From Cherax quadricarinatus (lineage: Eukaryota > Arthropoda > Malacostraca > Decapoda > Parastacidae), in assembly GCF_038502225.1 (NCBI RefSeq), contig NW_027195230.1, positions 159,501 to 223,500 on the forward strand: DNA of 64,000 nt, in the 5' to 3' direction. Below, piece after piece: positions 1-10,439 of this stretch. The notes under the pieces are model-generated. The model saw nothing but the letters and a program-made list of their open reading frames with translations, searched no databases and was not told the origin of the DNA. The translations under genes and the position numbers were made by a program. The number at the start of each line of letters is the position of its first letter. Within the stretch, counting starts at the first letter, position 1.

Positions 1-88
1 AGCAGTGCTTTCAGAAGATAAAGAGTGGTACACATGGCAAAACAAGGCAAGTAGGTGGCTGGGGCATATGCTGGTCTACCCGAATTGA

Positions 89-937
89 CGTTTACCCTCA
101 CTTTTATGCCAGGCCATACCGTCGTATGTGTACCTTGATGACTTCCGTACGCAGGTCATGGTGTCGTATGCTGGACAACGACGGACGTGCCGCTTGTGCG
201 GCGACTATGATCATATGGCGGCAGAGTGTGGGCAGCGAGGGCAGGCCAGGAGGCCGGCCGGTGGAGCAACAAATGACGATGGGCAGGAAGCTCCCATACA
301 TAGACGTCAAGGAGATGGTGGGCGTGGTTGTCTTTCGAGTGAGGAGACTGAGGAGCCAGTGTTGGAGTCAAAATTGGAGATGACGTCTCCCGAGTTGCCT
401 GCATCATCGGTGGTACAGCAGGTTTTTGGGGAGGACCAGGTGACGACAGAAGTGGAGGACTTGGATGCGACATTTGCATCGGTTTTGCATAACATGTTCC
501 CGTCTACGGATGTGGTCTCCCTGGCTGTGCCGTCGGCCAGTCCGGAGCTCGTGTCCGTGGCGGTTGAGGAGCAGGAGGCGGTTGTTGGTGCCGGTGAGAC
601 TGGCGGGGACGTGATGATTCCTGGTCAGAAGGCATCGACGAAGGTGGTGGTGGAGGTTCATCGTGTGGACACCCCGGTCACAAACATGAAGGAGGACGCT
701 GGGACGAGGAAGAGGGCGGCAGCAATGTCGGACTCTGACGACGTCCTGACGCCGGCTCAACGTACAGGGAAGAAAGCATAGGTAGACGGGGGGCGGTGTG
801 CTAGTGGAGGTGAGCAGCGACAGCAGGTGGTGCCTGGTGGGACGGGTGTCGTGCGTGGAGAGCATGGCAAACGTGGTCCCCAGGGCCTAGGTGGGCATGC
901 AAAAGTAGTAGTGGGGCAGCGAGCGAGGAAACCTTAG
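89..937 (+). pseudogene. Tx1-like retrotransposon ORF1 (C-terminal part) with CCHC zinc knuckle
   Basis: The frame opens at 89 after a stop at 86-88 and reads to a TAG at 779-781; the same frame then runs on to a second TAG at 935-937. Near the start is a CX2CX4HX4C zinc knuckle (CRLCGDYDHMAAEC), preceded by IPSYVYLDDFRTQVMVSYAGQRR. The more decayed ORF1 at 30843-32028 (minus) has the matching text (IPSYVTL...YVGQRRTCRLC) and the same LTPAQR.GKK motif near the C terminus. Those matches make this the nucleic-acid-binding ORF1 protein of a Tx1-like non-LTR element. The first TAG replaces a codon that is TGG in the relative, so it is probably a premature stop. The N-terminal RRM-like half is missing. 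No ORF2 endonuclease follows. Confidence 0.75.
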
Positions 938-1577
938 CCAGGTGAGAACGGGGTTTAGGTAGGGGCGGGACACGTTGTGGCAGGTGTGGTGAGGTCTGCT
1001 GCATGATGGCAGGTAGTGTTAGTTGTGAGGGGCCTGCTGTTATGTGGCCTCTTGTATACACATGTACAGAACCTTTGTAATAAGAGGGTGTCCCAACGTT
1101 CATTTTAGTATCCTTGATGCTGCGAAATGGGCTATTGTATATACATGTACTGTATCAATGTGATAAGATGTTTCCCTTATGTTAATATTTGTTATTAAAT
1201 GTACTGTGTCTTTGGTGTTACTGTTTCACCAATACTTATATAATTACCACTTTGGTTTATTCATATATGAATTTTGGGAATAGGTGTCATTACCTGCAGT
1301 GAATTCCTTATTTCGGGGTGAGGGGGGGGGCAATTAATGTATAATGAGTTTAAGTCATTAACGGTAATGCCAACTGTATTGGTAGTTGTATACATGTGTT
1401 TTGAAATGTAATATTCACATTGTGTTAGTCTTATTTAGGGTATTGTGATTTTGGTAGTCCTGTACCATCCATGGTTGTAAAGAATCTTTCCTCAAGTGAC
1501 ATGTGTCATGATATTCCTAAATTGAGGATAATTAATGTCATGATTATTAAAACTGGTGATGGGGTTTGTTTTCAATG
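938..1577 (+). other. Non-coding sequence after the ORF1 relic, 3'UTR-like
   Basis: G-rich for about 120 bases, then AT-rich with many TTG/TAT runs and no supported gene. It follows ORF1 directly where ORF2 should begin, so it may be the 3' untranslated region of an internally deleted element. It ends at the (TG)n tract that marks the LINE A insertion. Confidence 0.35.
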
Positions 1578-1663
1578 TGTGTGTGTGTGTGTGTGTACTC
1601 ACCTATTTTGTGGTTGCAGGGGTCGAGTCCTAGCTCCTGGCCCCGCCTCTTCACCGGTTGCTA

Positions 1664-4552
1664 CTAGGCCCTCTCTCTCCCCGCTCCATGAGCTTTATCA
1701 AACCTCGTCTTAAAACTGTGTATGGTTCCTGCCTCCACTACGTCATTTTCTAGGCTATTCCACTGCCTTACAACTCTATGACTGAAGAAATACTTCCTAC
1801 TATCTCTCTGACTCATTTGTGTCTTCAACTTCCAATTGTGGCCTCTTGTTTCTGTGTCCCCTCCCTGGAACATCCTGTCTTTGTCCACCTTGTCTATTCC
1901 ACGCAGTATTTTATATGTCGTTATCATGTCTCCCCTGACCCTCCTGTCCTCCAGTGTGGTCAGGCCGATTTCCCTTAATCTTTCCTCATAGGACATTCCC
2001 CTTAGCTCTGGAACTAACCTTGTCGCAAACCTTTGTACTTTCTCTAGTTTCTTGACGTGCTTTATCAAGTGCGGGTTCCAAACAGGTGCTGCATACTCCA
2101 GTATGGGCCTGACATACACGGTGTACAGTGTCTTGAATGATTCCTTACTAAGGTATCGGAATGCTGTTCTCAGGTTTGCCAGGCGCCCATATGCTGCAGC
2201 AGTTATCTGATTGATGTGTGCTTCCGGAGACATGCTCGGTGTTATACTCACCCCAAGATCTTTCTCCTTGAGTGAGGTTTGCAGTCTTTGGCCACCTAGC
2301 CTATACTCTGTCTGTGGTCTTCTGTGCCCCTCCCCCATCTTCATGACTTTGCATTTGGCAGGATTAAATTCGAGAAGCCATTTGCTGGACCAGGTGTCCA
2401 GTCTGTCCAGGTCTCTTTGAAGTCCTGCCTGGTCCTCATCAGATTTAATTCTCCTCATTAACTTCACATCATCTGCAAACAGGGACACTTCTGAGTCTAA
2501 CCCTTCCGTCATGTCGTTCACATATACCAAAAATAGCACTGGTCCTAGGACCGACCCCTGTGGGACCCCGCTCGTCACAGGTGCCCACTGTGATACATCA
2601 TTACGTACCATGACTCGTTGTTGCCTCCCTGTCAGGTATTCTCTGATCCATTGCAGTGCCCTTCCTGTTATATGCGCCTGATGCTCTAGCTTCTGCACTA
2701 ATCTCTTGTGAGGAACTGTGTCAAAGGCCTTCTTGCAGTCCAAGAAGATGCAATCAACCCACCCCTCTCTCTCTTGTCTTACTTCTGTTATTTTATCATA
2801 AAACTCCAGAAGGTTTGTGACACAGGATTTGCCTTCCGTGAATCCGTGCTGGTTGGCATTTATACTCCTGTTCCGTTCCAGGTGCTCCACCACTCTCCTC
2901 CTGATAATCTTCTCCATAATTTTGCATACTATACACGTCAATGACACAGGTCTATAGTTTAGTGCCTCTTTTCTGTCTCCTTTTTTAAAAATGGGAACTA
3001 CATTTGCCGTCTTCCATACCTCAGGTAGTTGCCCAGTTTCCAGGGATGTGTTGAAGATTGTGGTAAGTGGCACGCACAACATATCTGCTCCCTCTCTAAG
3101 GACCCACGGGGAGATGTCTGGTCCCATTGCCTTTGAGGTATCGATGTCCCTTAGCAGTTTCTTCACCTCCTCCTCATCTGTATGTATGTCGTCCAACACT
3201 TGTTGGTGTATTCCTTGCTGGTGTCCCCATCTGGTCTGTCCCCCCAGAGTCCTTCCTGTCTCTACTGTAAATACTTCCTTAAATCTCGTGTTGAGCTCCT
3301 CACATACCTCTTGATCGTTTCTTGTGAGTTCTCCACCTTCTTTCCTCAGCCTTATCACCTGGTCCTTGACTGTTGTCTTCCTCCTAATGTGGCTATACAG
3401 CAGTTTCGGGTCAGATTTGACTTTCGATGCTATGTCGTTTTCATACTGTCGCTGGGCCTCCCTCCTTATCTGTGCATACTCGTTTCTGGCTCTTCTACTA
3501 ATCTCCTTGTTTTCCTGGGTCCTATGCCTCCTGTACCTTTTCCATTCTCTGTTGCACTTAGTTTTTGCCTCCCTACACCTTCGGGTAAACCAAGGACTCG
3601 TTTTGGTCTTCCTATTATTTCCGTTTCCCTTGGGAACAAAACTTTCCTCTGCCTCCTTGCACTTTGCTGCCACATATTCCATCATCTCGTTTACTGATTT
3701 TCCTACCATTTCTCTGTCCCACTGAACCTCCTGCAGGAAGTTTCTCATACCTGTGTAGTCCCCCCTTTTATAGTTTGGCCTTTCCCCTTCAGTTCCTGTT
3801 ACCTTCTCCACTTGTAACTCTACTATATAGTCAAAACTCAGAACCACATGATCGCTAGCTCCAAGGGGCCTCTCATAAGTGATGTCCTCAATGTCTGAAC
3901 TGCTCAGGGTGAACACAAGATCCAGTCTTGCTGGCTCATCCTCCCCTCTCTCTCTGGTTGTGTCCCTGACATGTTGATGCATGAGGTTTTCAAGTACCAC
4001 ATCCATCATCTTGGCTCTCCATGTTTCGGGACCCCCATGTGGCTCCAGGTTTTCCCAGTCGATCTCCCTGTGGTTGAAATCGCCCATTACCAGTAACTTT
4101 GCTCTGCTCGAGTGAGCTCTTCTTGCCACCTCAGCCAGTGTGTCCACCATCACCCTGTTGTTTACTTCGTACTCCTCTCTTGGCCTCCTGCAGTTCTGTG
4201 GTGGGTTATACATCACTCCAATGACTACTTTATGTTCTCCGGACTGAATTGTACCTACAATGTAGTCTCTTTCTCCAATCATGTCCATGCCTTCCATTTC
4301 CTCAAATCCCCATCGGTGTTTTATGAGCAGTGCAACCCCTCCTCCCCCTCTACTCCTTCTATCTTTCCTCAGGATCTGATATCCTGTTGGGAAGATTGTG
4401 TCTGTTATTGTCTCAGCGAGTTTTGTTTCTGTGACTGCTATGATGTCTGGAGATTTTTCACTGATTCTTTCATTCCACTCCTCATGTTTATTCATTATTC
4501 CATCCGCGTTTGTGTACCAAACCTTTAGTTTCTTTTCTATCATTGTGGTCAT
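1664..4552 (-). CDS. LINE A ORF2: apurinic-like endonuclease and reverse transcriptase
   Basis: I chose the ATG at 4552 because it gives MTTMIEKKLKVWYTNADG, the usual start of the endonuclease domain. The frame stays open upstream to 5059, but those residues are the out-of-frame reading of ORF1. The product is about 962 aa. The endonuclease comes first: YTNADG, TETK, GDFN and SDH motifs. The reverse transcriptase follows: NYRPVSLT, AFDTVPH, SGVPQGSVLGP and FADD (about 2468-2479). Then comes the conserved C-terminal region (YVRPILEYAAPVWNPH, VQRFATRLVPELRGMSYEERL, RKYFFSHRVVRQWNSL). The protein nicks target DNA and primes cDNA synthesis there. No internal stop was seen, so the copy may be intact. 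The 56.7-57.5 kb fragment is nearly identical at the protein level, suggesting recent activity. Confidence 0.88.
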   Translation of the reverse strand: MTTMIEKKLKVWYTNADGIMNKHEEWNERISEKSPDIIAVTETKLAETITDTIFPTGYQILRKDRRSRGGGGVALLIKHRWGFEEMEGMDMIGERDYIVGTIQSGEHKVVIGVMYNPPQNCRRPREEYEVNNRVMVDTLAEVARRAHSSRAKLLVMGDFNHREIDWENLEPHGGPETWRAKMMDVVLENLMHQHVRDTTRERGEDEPARLDLVFTLSSSDIEDITYERPLGASDHVVLSFDYIVELQVEKVTGTEGERPNYKRGDYTGMRNFLQEVQWDREMVGKSVNEMMEYVAAKCKEAEESFVPKGNGNNRKTKTSPWFTRRCREAKTKCNREWKRYRRHRTQENKEISRRARNEYAQIRREAQRQYENDIASKVKSDPKLLYSHIRRKTTVKDQVIRLRKEGGELTRNDQEVCEELNTRFKEVFTVETGRTLGGQTRWGHQQGIHQQVLDDIHTDEEEVKKLLRDIDTSKAMGPDISPWVLREGADMLCVPLTTIFNTSLETGQLPEVWKTANVVPIFKKGDRKEALNYRPVSLTCIVCKIMEKIIRRRVVEHLERNRSINANQHGFTEGKSCVTNLLEFYDKITEVRQEREGWVDCIFLDCKKAFDTVPHKRLVQKLEHQAHITGRALQWIREYLTGRQQRVMVRNDVSQWAPVTSGVPQGSVLGPVLFLVYVNDMTEGLDSEVSLFADDVKLMRRIKSDEDQAGLQRDLDRLDTWSSKWLLEFNPAKCKVMKMGEGHRRPQTEYRLGGQRLQTSLKEKDLGVSITPSMSPEAHINQITAAAYGRLANLRTAFRYLSKESFKTLYTVYVRPILEYAAPVWNPHLIKHVKKLEKVQRFATRLVPELRGMSYEERLREIGLTTLEDRRVRGDMITTYKILRGIDKVDKDRMFQGGDTETRGHNWKLKTQMSQRDSRKYFFSHRVVRQWNSLENDVVEAGTIHSFKTRFDKAHGAGRERA

Positions 4553-4737
4553 GCAAGAATATTGGGGTTGGGGGAGCGAGAGCCTTGGTGGGGGCCTATA
4601 TGGGGCTGTGGTGTAGGTGGGGTTTGTGTTGATGGGGGTGGGGTCAGAATGCCCATAAGGGACAGCTGTTGGGGTGAGGTTTGTGATATGGGGATTGGTG
4701 GCAGAGGGAACAGTGAGTGGGTTGTAGTATAGGTTGC

Positions 4738-5666
4738 TCAGTTGCGTTGGGAATGTCGCGGGTGGAGTCTTTTGGTGGGAGATTCTGTGGGGTGTGTTTG
4801 CCCTTCCTCCTGTGTCTGGGTCCTGCTCATTTTCATTGCTTCTCGTTCCTCCTTGCGTCTCTGTACCCTCTCTTTCAGTGTAGTCCTTTCTTCTTGTGTT
4901 CTGTTGCGGTCGAGGTATACTCTCTGGTACCCCTCTTTGTCCCTCAGTCTTGCTTTCTCTTGCAGAATCCTGGTTCGAACTGATTCTTCCTTGAAAGTTA
5001 CTCTGACAGGCCGTATCCTTCCACTCGCAAACCACCCAATTCTTGGAGCCCGTACACAAAAACTGACCTCGCCCTTTCCTCCTCCCACTGAGTCTCCATC
5101 TGCGTCCTCTGAGGCATTTTATTTCCTTCCATTGACATGTTCTTGCCTTCAGTCCCTGTCATATCTGAAACTTCTATTCTCAGTGGACTGTCTTTCCTGA
5201 CCAGCTGTCCCTTGCTACTGCAGTTGGCTGTTAGAATCTCTGCATATAGCATACCTTCATTGTTTTCGGACCTGTCGTTTGATCTTAGTGTGCTCGTCGT
5301 CTTTTCCCTGGCCCCACGTGGGTCTGATAGGGCCTTCATGCTCGGCATGTCTCCGTTGTTGCTTACCATCCCCTTGTCTGCGCCTGACTTTGAATTTCCT
5401 GATGTCACACCTGAATTGTCATTTGTCTCTCTAATCTGTTTCAGGCTTTGCAGTTTCTCTTCTAAGCACTGTATCCTAGCTTCTGCTGCTAAGACCTGTA
5501 CTTCCCACTTCCTGCACTCTTCAGCTATCCGCTCCTCCATTTTCTTACCAAGCTCTACTATCTTCCTTCCCCACTCTTCCTCCCTTTTTTGGAGCTCTAG
5601 CTCCCAGTCTTTCCTCCCTGGTTCGTCCACCAGATCCCTGGGTTTCCGTCCTCTAAGGCCACCCAT
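4738..5666 (-). pseudogene. LINE A ORF1 with coiled coil, one frameshift
   Basis: The ATG at 5666 directly follows an A-run and starts MGGLRGRKPRDLVDEPGRK. Residues about 18-85 are rich in E/K/L heptads (ELQKREEEWGRK...LEEKLQSLKQI) and look like a coiled coil, as in ORF1 proteins that multimerise. This frame stops at 4998. Another frame, overlapping from about 5088 and stopping at 4738, continues with a typical ORF1 C-terminal domain (RVTFKEESVRTRILQEKARL...VYLDRNRTQEERTTL). The natural protein should therefore join both frames, and this copy has a frameshift near 5000-5080. The role is RNA binding in the retrotransposition particle (family knowledge). Confidence 0.72.
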
Positions 5667-5699
5667 TTTTTTTTTTTTTTTTTTTTTTACTTCTTATTA

Positions 5700-6890
5700 C
5701 CACAGACAGAAGGCTAGAGAAGGGAGAGGGTGTGGGGGAGAGAGAGAGAGGGTAGAAAGAGGGAGAGAGAGGAGAGAGAAAGGGTAGAAAGAGGGAGAGA
5801 GAGGAGAGAGTATGGGGGTGAGGGATAAGACCAAGGGGGAGGGAGAGAAATGTGAGGGGGGAGAGAAAGGGTAGAGAGAGGGAGAAAGAGAGGGAGAGGG
5901 AGAGAAAGAGAGAGAGAGGGAGAAAGGAGGGAAGAAGGCTATGAGAGAGAGAAACGCGAGGGAGGGAAAAGGTAAGAGGTCTGTGGGGGAGGCAGTCAAA
6001 TTCCAAGGATCAGCTGTGTGTACTCACCTAGTTGTGGTTTCGGGGTCGAGACCCAGCTCCTGGCCCCGAGTGTGTCTGTGTGTGCGCGCGTGTGTGTGTG
6101 TGTGAGCACGTCAGTTGTTTATATGTCCCAGAAATACAATTCACTTCTGTGTATCCGTAATACTAATGAGATACCACTAACCCTGAGAGTAGTTCTAATA
6201 ATTATAATACTAGCGTGTGTTAACAAGTCATTCTTTCACCCAGTTATGTACTACCTTTTACTACATGTGTAGAGGAGGGAGAGGGTGTGGGGGAGAGAGA
6301 GAAAGGGTAGAAAAAGGGAGAGAGAGGAGAGAGAAAGGGTAGAAAGAGGGAGAGAGAGGAGAGAGTATGGGGATGAGGGATAAGACCAAGGGGGAGAGAG
6401 AGAAATGTGAGGGGGAAAGAAAGGGTAGAGAGAGGGAGAAAGAGAGGGAGAGGGAGAGAAAGAGAGAGGGAGAAAGGAGGGAAAGAGGGTATTGAGAGGA
6501 GAGAGTATGGGGGTGAGGGATAAGACCAAGGGGGAGAGAGAGAAATGTGAGGGGGAGAGAAAGGGTAGAGAGAGGGAGAAAGAGAGGGAGAGGGAGAGAA
6601 AGAGAGAGGGAGAAAGGAGGGAAAGAGGGTATTGAGAGGGAGAAACGCGAGGGAGGGGAAAGGTAAGAGGTCTGTGGGGGAGGCGGTCAAATTCCAAGGA
6701 TCAGCTGTGTGTACTCACCTAGTTGTGGTTTCAGGGGTCGAGACCCAGCTCCTGGCCCCGAGTGTGTATGTGTGTGCGCGCGTGTGTGTGTGTGTGAGCA
6801 CGTCAGTTGTTTATATGTCCCAGAAATACAATTCACTTCTGTGTATCCGTAATACTAATGAGATACCATTAACACTGAAAGTAGTTACAT
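5700..6890. repeat. GA-rich low-complexity block in tandem duplication, with LINE A tail fragments
   Basis: A purine-rich region (gggagagagag...) at about 5712-5990 is followed by a LINE A 3'-tail remnant on the minus strand (6018-6085; tactcacctag, ggtcgag), (TG)n and about 100 bases of unique text. The same order recurs at 6270-6886. Inside the second copy the GA block is itself duplicated (about 6360-6490 and 6495-6630). The copies are nearly identical, so the duplication is recent. The CT-rich reading frames on the other strand are artefacts of composition. Confidence 0.8.
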
Positions 6891-7556
6891 GTGTACCCAG
6901 TACTTGCTTCTCAGATTGTACTGTCTTTGTGTCCTAGACCATTATCTCTCGAAACTGTTGTCAGAGCTGTAGTCCCATTAGCCACGACTTAATCCTCCTG
7001 CTTAATCCTTACTCCTACAAAGTTTATCTTCCTACTACTGCTAGGTGTTGTGTGTATGATAATCGCTCTGGAGCAGGGTTTAGATATCGAGTTACCAGTG
7101 ACCGCTGGGCCGGCTCTATCACTCAGACTTCCCCCAACCACAAACAGGTGATTTGTACGTTACTGGTCAGAGGGGACGTCCATCCAGATGCCTGATGTAC
7201 GATGCTCGCTGTACGATGCTTGCTGTACGATGACTCGTGCACCTCGCCCTTCCGCCGCTGGCTTCTTCGCTATTCTTAGCTATTCTTATCTCGTTGCCCT
7301 TTTGAGTCCTCATTTACCACACTTATCACTTGTATACTGCTACTTTTATAATTTACACTTCACTTTGGGTAAGTACACTACTTATTTGTGATGACACCCA
7401 GCCTGTTATGGCGGCGCTACTCCCTCAGGCCTACTGCTGCCACCACCTCTGCTTATATATATTTATGTATATGTATGTATATATATATATATATATCCCC
7501 TTTCTGGCTAGCTTGTTCACTCTGTGTGCTACATCACATTTTGTCGTTAGCCACCC
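6891..7556. other. Unannotated sequence
   Basis: Mixed composition and no supported gene. A short triplicate of 'tgtacgatg' spaced about 14-16 bases lies at 7196-7235, and a (TA)n tract at about 7479-7496. Confidence 0.4.
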
Positions 7557-7950
7557 TCTCTTAATTCTATTTGGTCTTTTCTCTTTAGTCACTCGATTTG
7601 TACTTTGTATATGTGTAACAATGTGGCAACAGGTGCCAACTAGGCCTCAACGACTGGTGCTTTGAAATTTTGTTGTATAATTGTTGTTTTGTTGTATAAT
7701 TTCAGGCTTTCTCTCGCCTTCACTTTATTTATGTTTGCTAATACACTGGTTATCACTTTATGCCTCTCTTAATTCTATTTGGTCTTTTCTCTTTAGTCAC
7801 TCGATTTGTACTTTGTATATGTGTAACAATGTGGCAACAGGTGCCAACTAGGCCTCAACGACTGGCGCTTTGAAATTTTGTTGTATAATTTCAGGCTTTC
7901 TCTCGCCTTCACTTTATTTATGTTTGCTAATACACTGGTTATCACTTGTA
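7557..7950. repeat. Tandem duplication of a ~200 bp non-coding unit
   Basis: The text from 'ctctcttaattctattt' to 'acactggttatcactt' occurs twice, at about 7555-7758 and 7763-7947. The second copy lacks an internal repeat of 'ttgttgtataat' and has a few substitutions (actggtgc versus actggcgc). No coding capacity is evident. Confidence 0.85.
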
Positions 7951-8656
7951 GGGTTGTTCACTGACGTTGTCACTAACACTGGTTGCTTCTAGCTGCTAAA
8001 ACACGCCCTAAAAGCACTAAGATTCTCGGAGCCTGGCGCCTGTGACCCACTACAAAGGAGGAGTGTGTGTGTGTGTGTGTGTGTGTGTGAGTGGGGGAGG
8101 GATGATGGGTCAACTGTGTTGCTACACAGGTTTCTTAATAATGCATATTGTAGGTCTTGTGTAATTTGTTGAGAGTTGTATTATGGGTGATTGTTATTAA
8201 GCTTGGTGCATTATTATTGTGTTGAGGTTGTAATTTAGGAGTTTTGTTTATAGCCATTTTGCGGCCTTTATTATTATATCTTTATTCCTTCTTGAATTGT
8301 GATATGTTTTAAAAACTTGTATATAGTAGACTGTCAGATGTTGCCTGGATTGTTTTGTGTTTATATATTGTTTTATTGATGGTGTCCTTGTTCAAGTCTT
8401 TTTTGAATTTTAAGTGAACAAGGGAATGTGGAATGTAATAATGAGTAGGTACCATTATATCTATGAACCCTTGTACTTGTGAAATAACGTACGTAGAAGC
8501 AGTTGTGTTAAGTTTATTTTAATGTCCTTATGTATGTGCTTATTCAGTAGATTGTGTAGTGAATGTTATTGTTCATCACCAGTGTCAGTGTTACGTATTG
8601 ATATATGTACCTATATATATTTGTACATGAAGTTTTAAATAAAATATAAAAAAAAA
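7951..8656 (+). other. AT-rich sequence ending in a Tx1-like poly(A) terminus
   Basis: AT-rich text with a (TG)n at 8063-8089, ending at 8636-8656 in TTTTAAATAAAATATAAA plus an A-run. The same terminal text ends the Tx1-like elements at 63052 (plus) and 26366 (minus). I read this as the 3' end of a Tx1-like element, possibly the one whose ORF1 relic opens the window. Confidence 0.5.
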
Positions 8657-8689
8657 AAAACTTTCAAAACCCTCAGTGGCGTAGCTTCC

Positions 8690-9210
8690 AATATTCACAT
8701 AAGGTGCCTAAAATTCAACGAAGGCGGAGAGCGAATTTCAAATGTGTAAAAGCAGATTTGACCATTTTATGGGTAAAATATTGTGATATGCTTATTCCGT
8801 TAAATCAGTTTGAATAATTTTGGTTTAGTTTTTCTGAACGGCTTCAAAATATAATATGTGATGGATCTTAAGGCCAGGATAGTACCCATTAAGTTTTGTT
8901 GAGTCGATCTCCATAATTTCCACTTTTATTGAATAAACAATAATATTCATATTTTATTTACTACAAAAGAAAGCGTCTTCAGACTACCTTTAAAGTATTA
9001 AAGTGATGCGTTCTGTAAGAAGGATGATAACCACAAGTTTAGTTTCACTAAGTACAAATCTGAAATTTTATTGAAATAGTTAACGGAAACCTATAACTGT
9101 TTATGCTATGTAATTTTCATTTCACTAGTTTTATTAAGCAAATTATTTCCTCTGTAATAACTAAAGAATGCCTTCTCTGATCAGCCTCAAATTTATTGTT
9201 AAAGATTCGC
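8690..9210 (-). repeat. Diverged AT-rich satellite-like repeat
   Basis: Read on the minus strand, it contains text matching the 40.06-40.79 kb array: 'ttgaagccgttcagaaaaa' (versus 'ttgaaagccattcagaaaag') and 'cattctttagttatt'. It is very diverged and has no coding capacity. It continues on the far side of the GC-rich tandem repeat. Confidence 0.5.
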
Positions 9211-9880
9211 TCTGGCTCAAGCACCTACCCTAGAAGGGCTGGGCATGGTGTCCATGATCAGCCTCATTATTATTATTATTAAAGATTAGCCGGTATTCTC
9301 CCGGCCCGGGCCTTTTCCAAGTGGTGGCCCGGCCTTGGCTCCCTCTTTAGGGAGTGTCTGAGACCTAAGTCTCCCATGGGAGGAGGCACAAGTACCTCCT
9401 CATCTTTAGGACCAACTGTCCCCAGGCCTAGCCACAAGCTAGGCCTCTCTGGTCTGCCATCCCCGCCCCAAGGGGGCAAATGGGAATGACAGTCTTATGA
9501 GCTAAAGGCTCGGGCTCAGGCACCTACCCTACCCTAGAAGGGCTGGGCATGGTGTCCATGATCAGCCTCACATTTATTATTATTATTATTAAAGATTAGC
9601 CGGTATTCTCCCGGCCCGGGCCTTTTCCAAGTGGTGGCCCGGCCTTGGCTCCCTCTTTAGGGAGTGTCTGAGACCTAAGTCTCCCATGGGAGGAGGCACA
9701 AGTACCTCCTCATCTTTGGGACCAACTGTCCCCAGGCCTAGCCCCAAGCTAGGCCTCTCTGGTCTGTCATCCCCGCCCCAAGGGGGCTAATGGGAATGAC
9801 AGTCTTGTGAGCTGTAAGCTCGGGCTCAGGCACCTACCCTACCCTAGAAGGGTTAAGCATGGTGTCGATCTCAGCCTCAC
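9211..9880. repeat. GC-rich interspersed repeat, ~313 bp unit in tandem
   Basis: The unit runs from 'ggctcaagcacctaccc' through a (TTA)n tract, 'agccggtattctcccggcc' and 'aagggggcaaatgggaatg'. It is present at about 9211-9523 and 9524-9838, with a third partial start at 9838-9880. The copies differ by only a few bases. Its high GC content contrasts with AT-rich flanks. I do not recognise the family. Confidence 0.8.
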
Positions 9881-10069
9881 ACCATACATGCTGCTGTATC
9901 TTAATAAAACTTTTATTGTATTAATTTTGGGCTGTGCATATGCAAATTTATCGTTTTATTTTTCTGCAATTTTAGCAAATAGCATTTTTCAAATATTTTT
10001 TTTTACAGGATTGTAGAGAATTTAAATATAATGTAAATGAGGAAGTAAAAGTGGGGAAAGAATATAAAT
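9881..10069 (-). repeat. Continuation of the AT-rich satellite-like repeat
   Basis: The minus strand reads '...gcccaaaattaatacaataaaag', resembling 'gctcaaaattaatacaaaaa' at about 40105-40125. The GC-rich tandem repeat therefore appears to lie inside satellite-like DNA. Divergence is high. Confidence 0.4.
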
Positions 10070-10335
10070 CCTCTCTTTTATGTTGATTTTAAGTTTAACG
10101 AGGGGAGACTTTCCTATTTTTCGCAAGAATTTCGATAACATTTTCGTTTCTTTTCTCACTACTCGAGAACGCTGTATTCGATAATCTTCAACTTTTCAAT
10201 GCTTGTGTAATGTATCATGAGCAAGATTCATGGGGTTATTTGCATACATGGGTGCCCTATGCACAGTGCTATATAGGTCATCCCCAAATTTTGTTTCAGT
10301 GTGATAACCGGAGACAAGCTCCTTGGATCACCTTC
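10070..10335 (-). repeat. Unidentified dispersed repeat (second copy at 36.61-36.92 kb, plus)
   Basis: The reverse complement aligns by eye with 36610-36920. Shared text includes a 'gttctcgagta' core, 'aaacgaaaatgtt', 'caagattcatg' and 'atgcaaata', in the same order and with similar spacing. No open frame is shared. Confidence 0.6.
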
Positions 10336-10439
10336 AAAAATTTAACGCTCGTGTATCCTACTTAGAAAAAGTTTGGTATATTTAATGGAGAATGTTGGTG
10401 CCATTTCGCTACTTTTAATCTCACTTGCACACAGTATGG

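Larger units (their letters stand above)
1578..5690 (-). mobile_element. LINE A: nearly complete CR1/L2-like non-LTR retrotransposon
   Basis: On the minus strand the element begins with a run of about 22 A, then ORF1 (with one frameshift), ORF2, a short 3'UTR and a tail of TAGGTGAGTAC-type units passing into (AC)n, seen on the plus strand as the (TG)n at 1578-1597. The 3'UTR text 'ggggccaggagct...ctcgacccc' recurs in at least ten fragments in this window (near 10.9, 11.8, 11.9, 33.6, 34.1, 56.5 and 57.5 kb). The RT sequence (GVPQGSVLGP, FADD) is of the CR1/L2 group. Clade placement is by recognition only. Confidence 0.85.

Noticed and set aside
3466..3675. Plus- and minus-strand short frames inside the LINE A ORF2 region as genes
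   Set aside because: They are shadow frames of the ORF2 coding sequence.
5653..6697. Ser/Leu/Pro-rich frames across the GA block
   Set aside because: Composition-driven; frames exist in parallel on the pyrimidine strand and shift with no conserved product.
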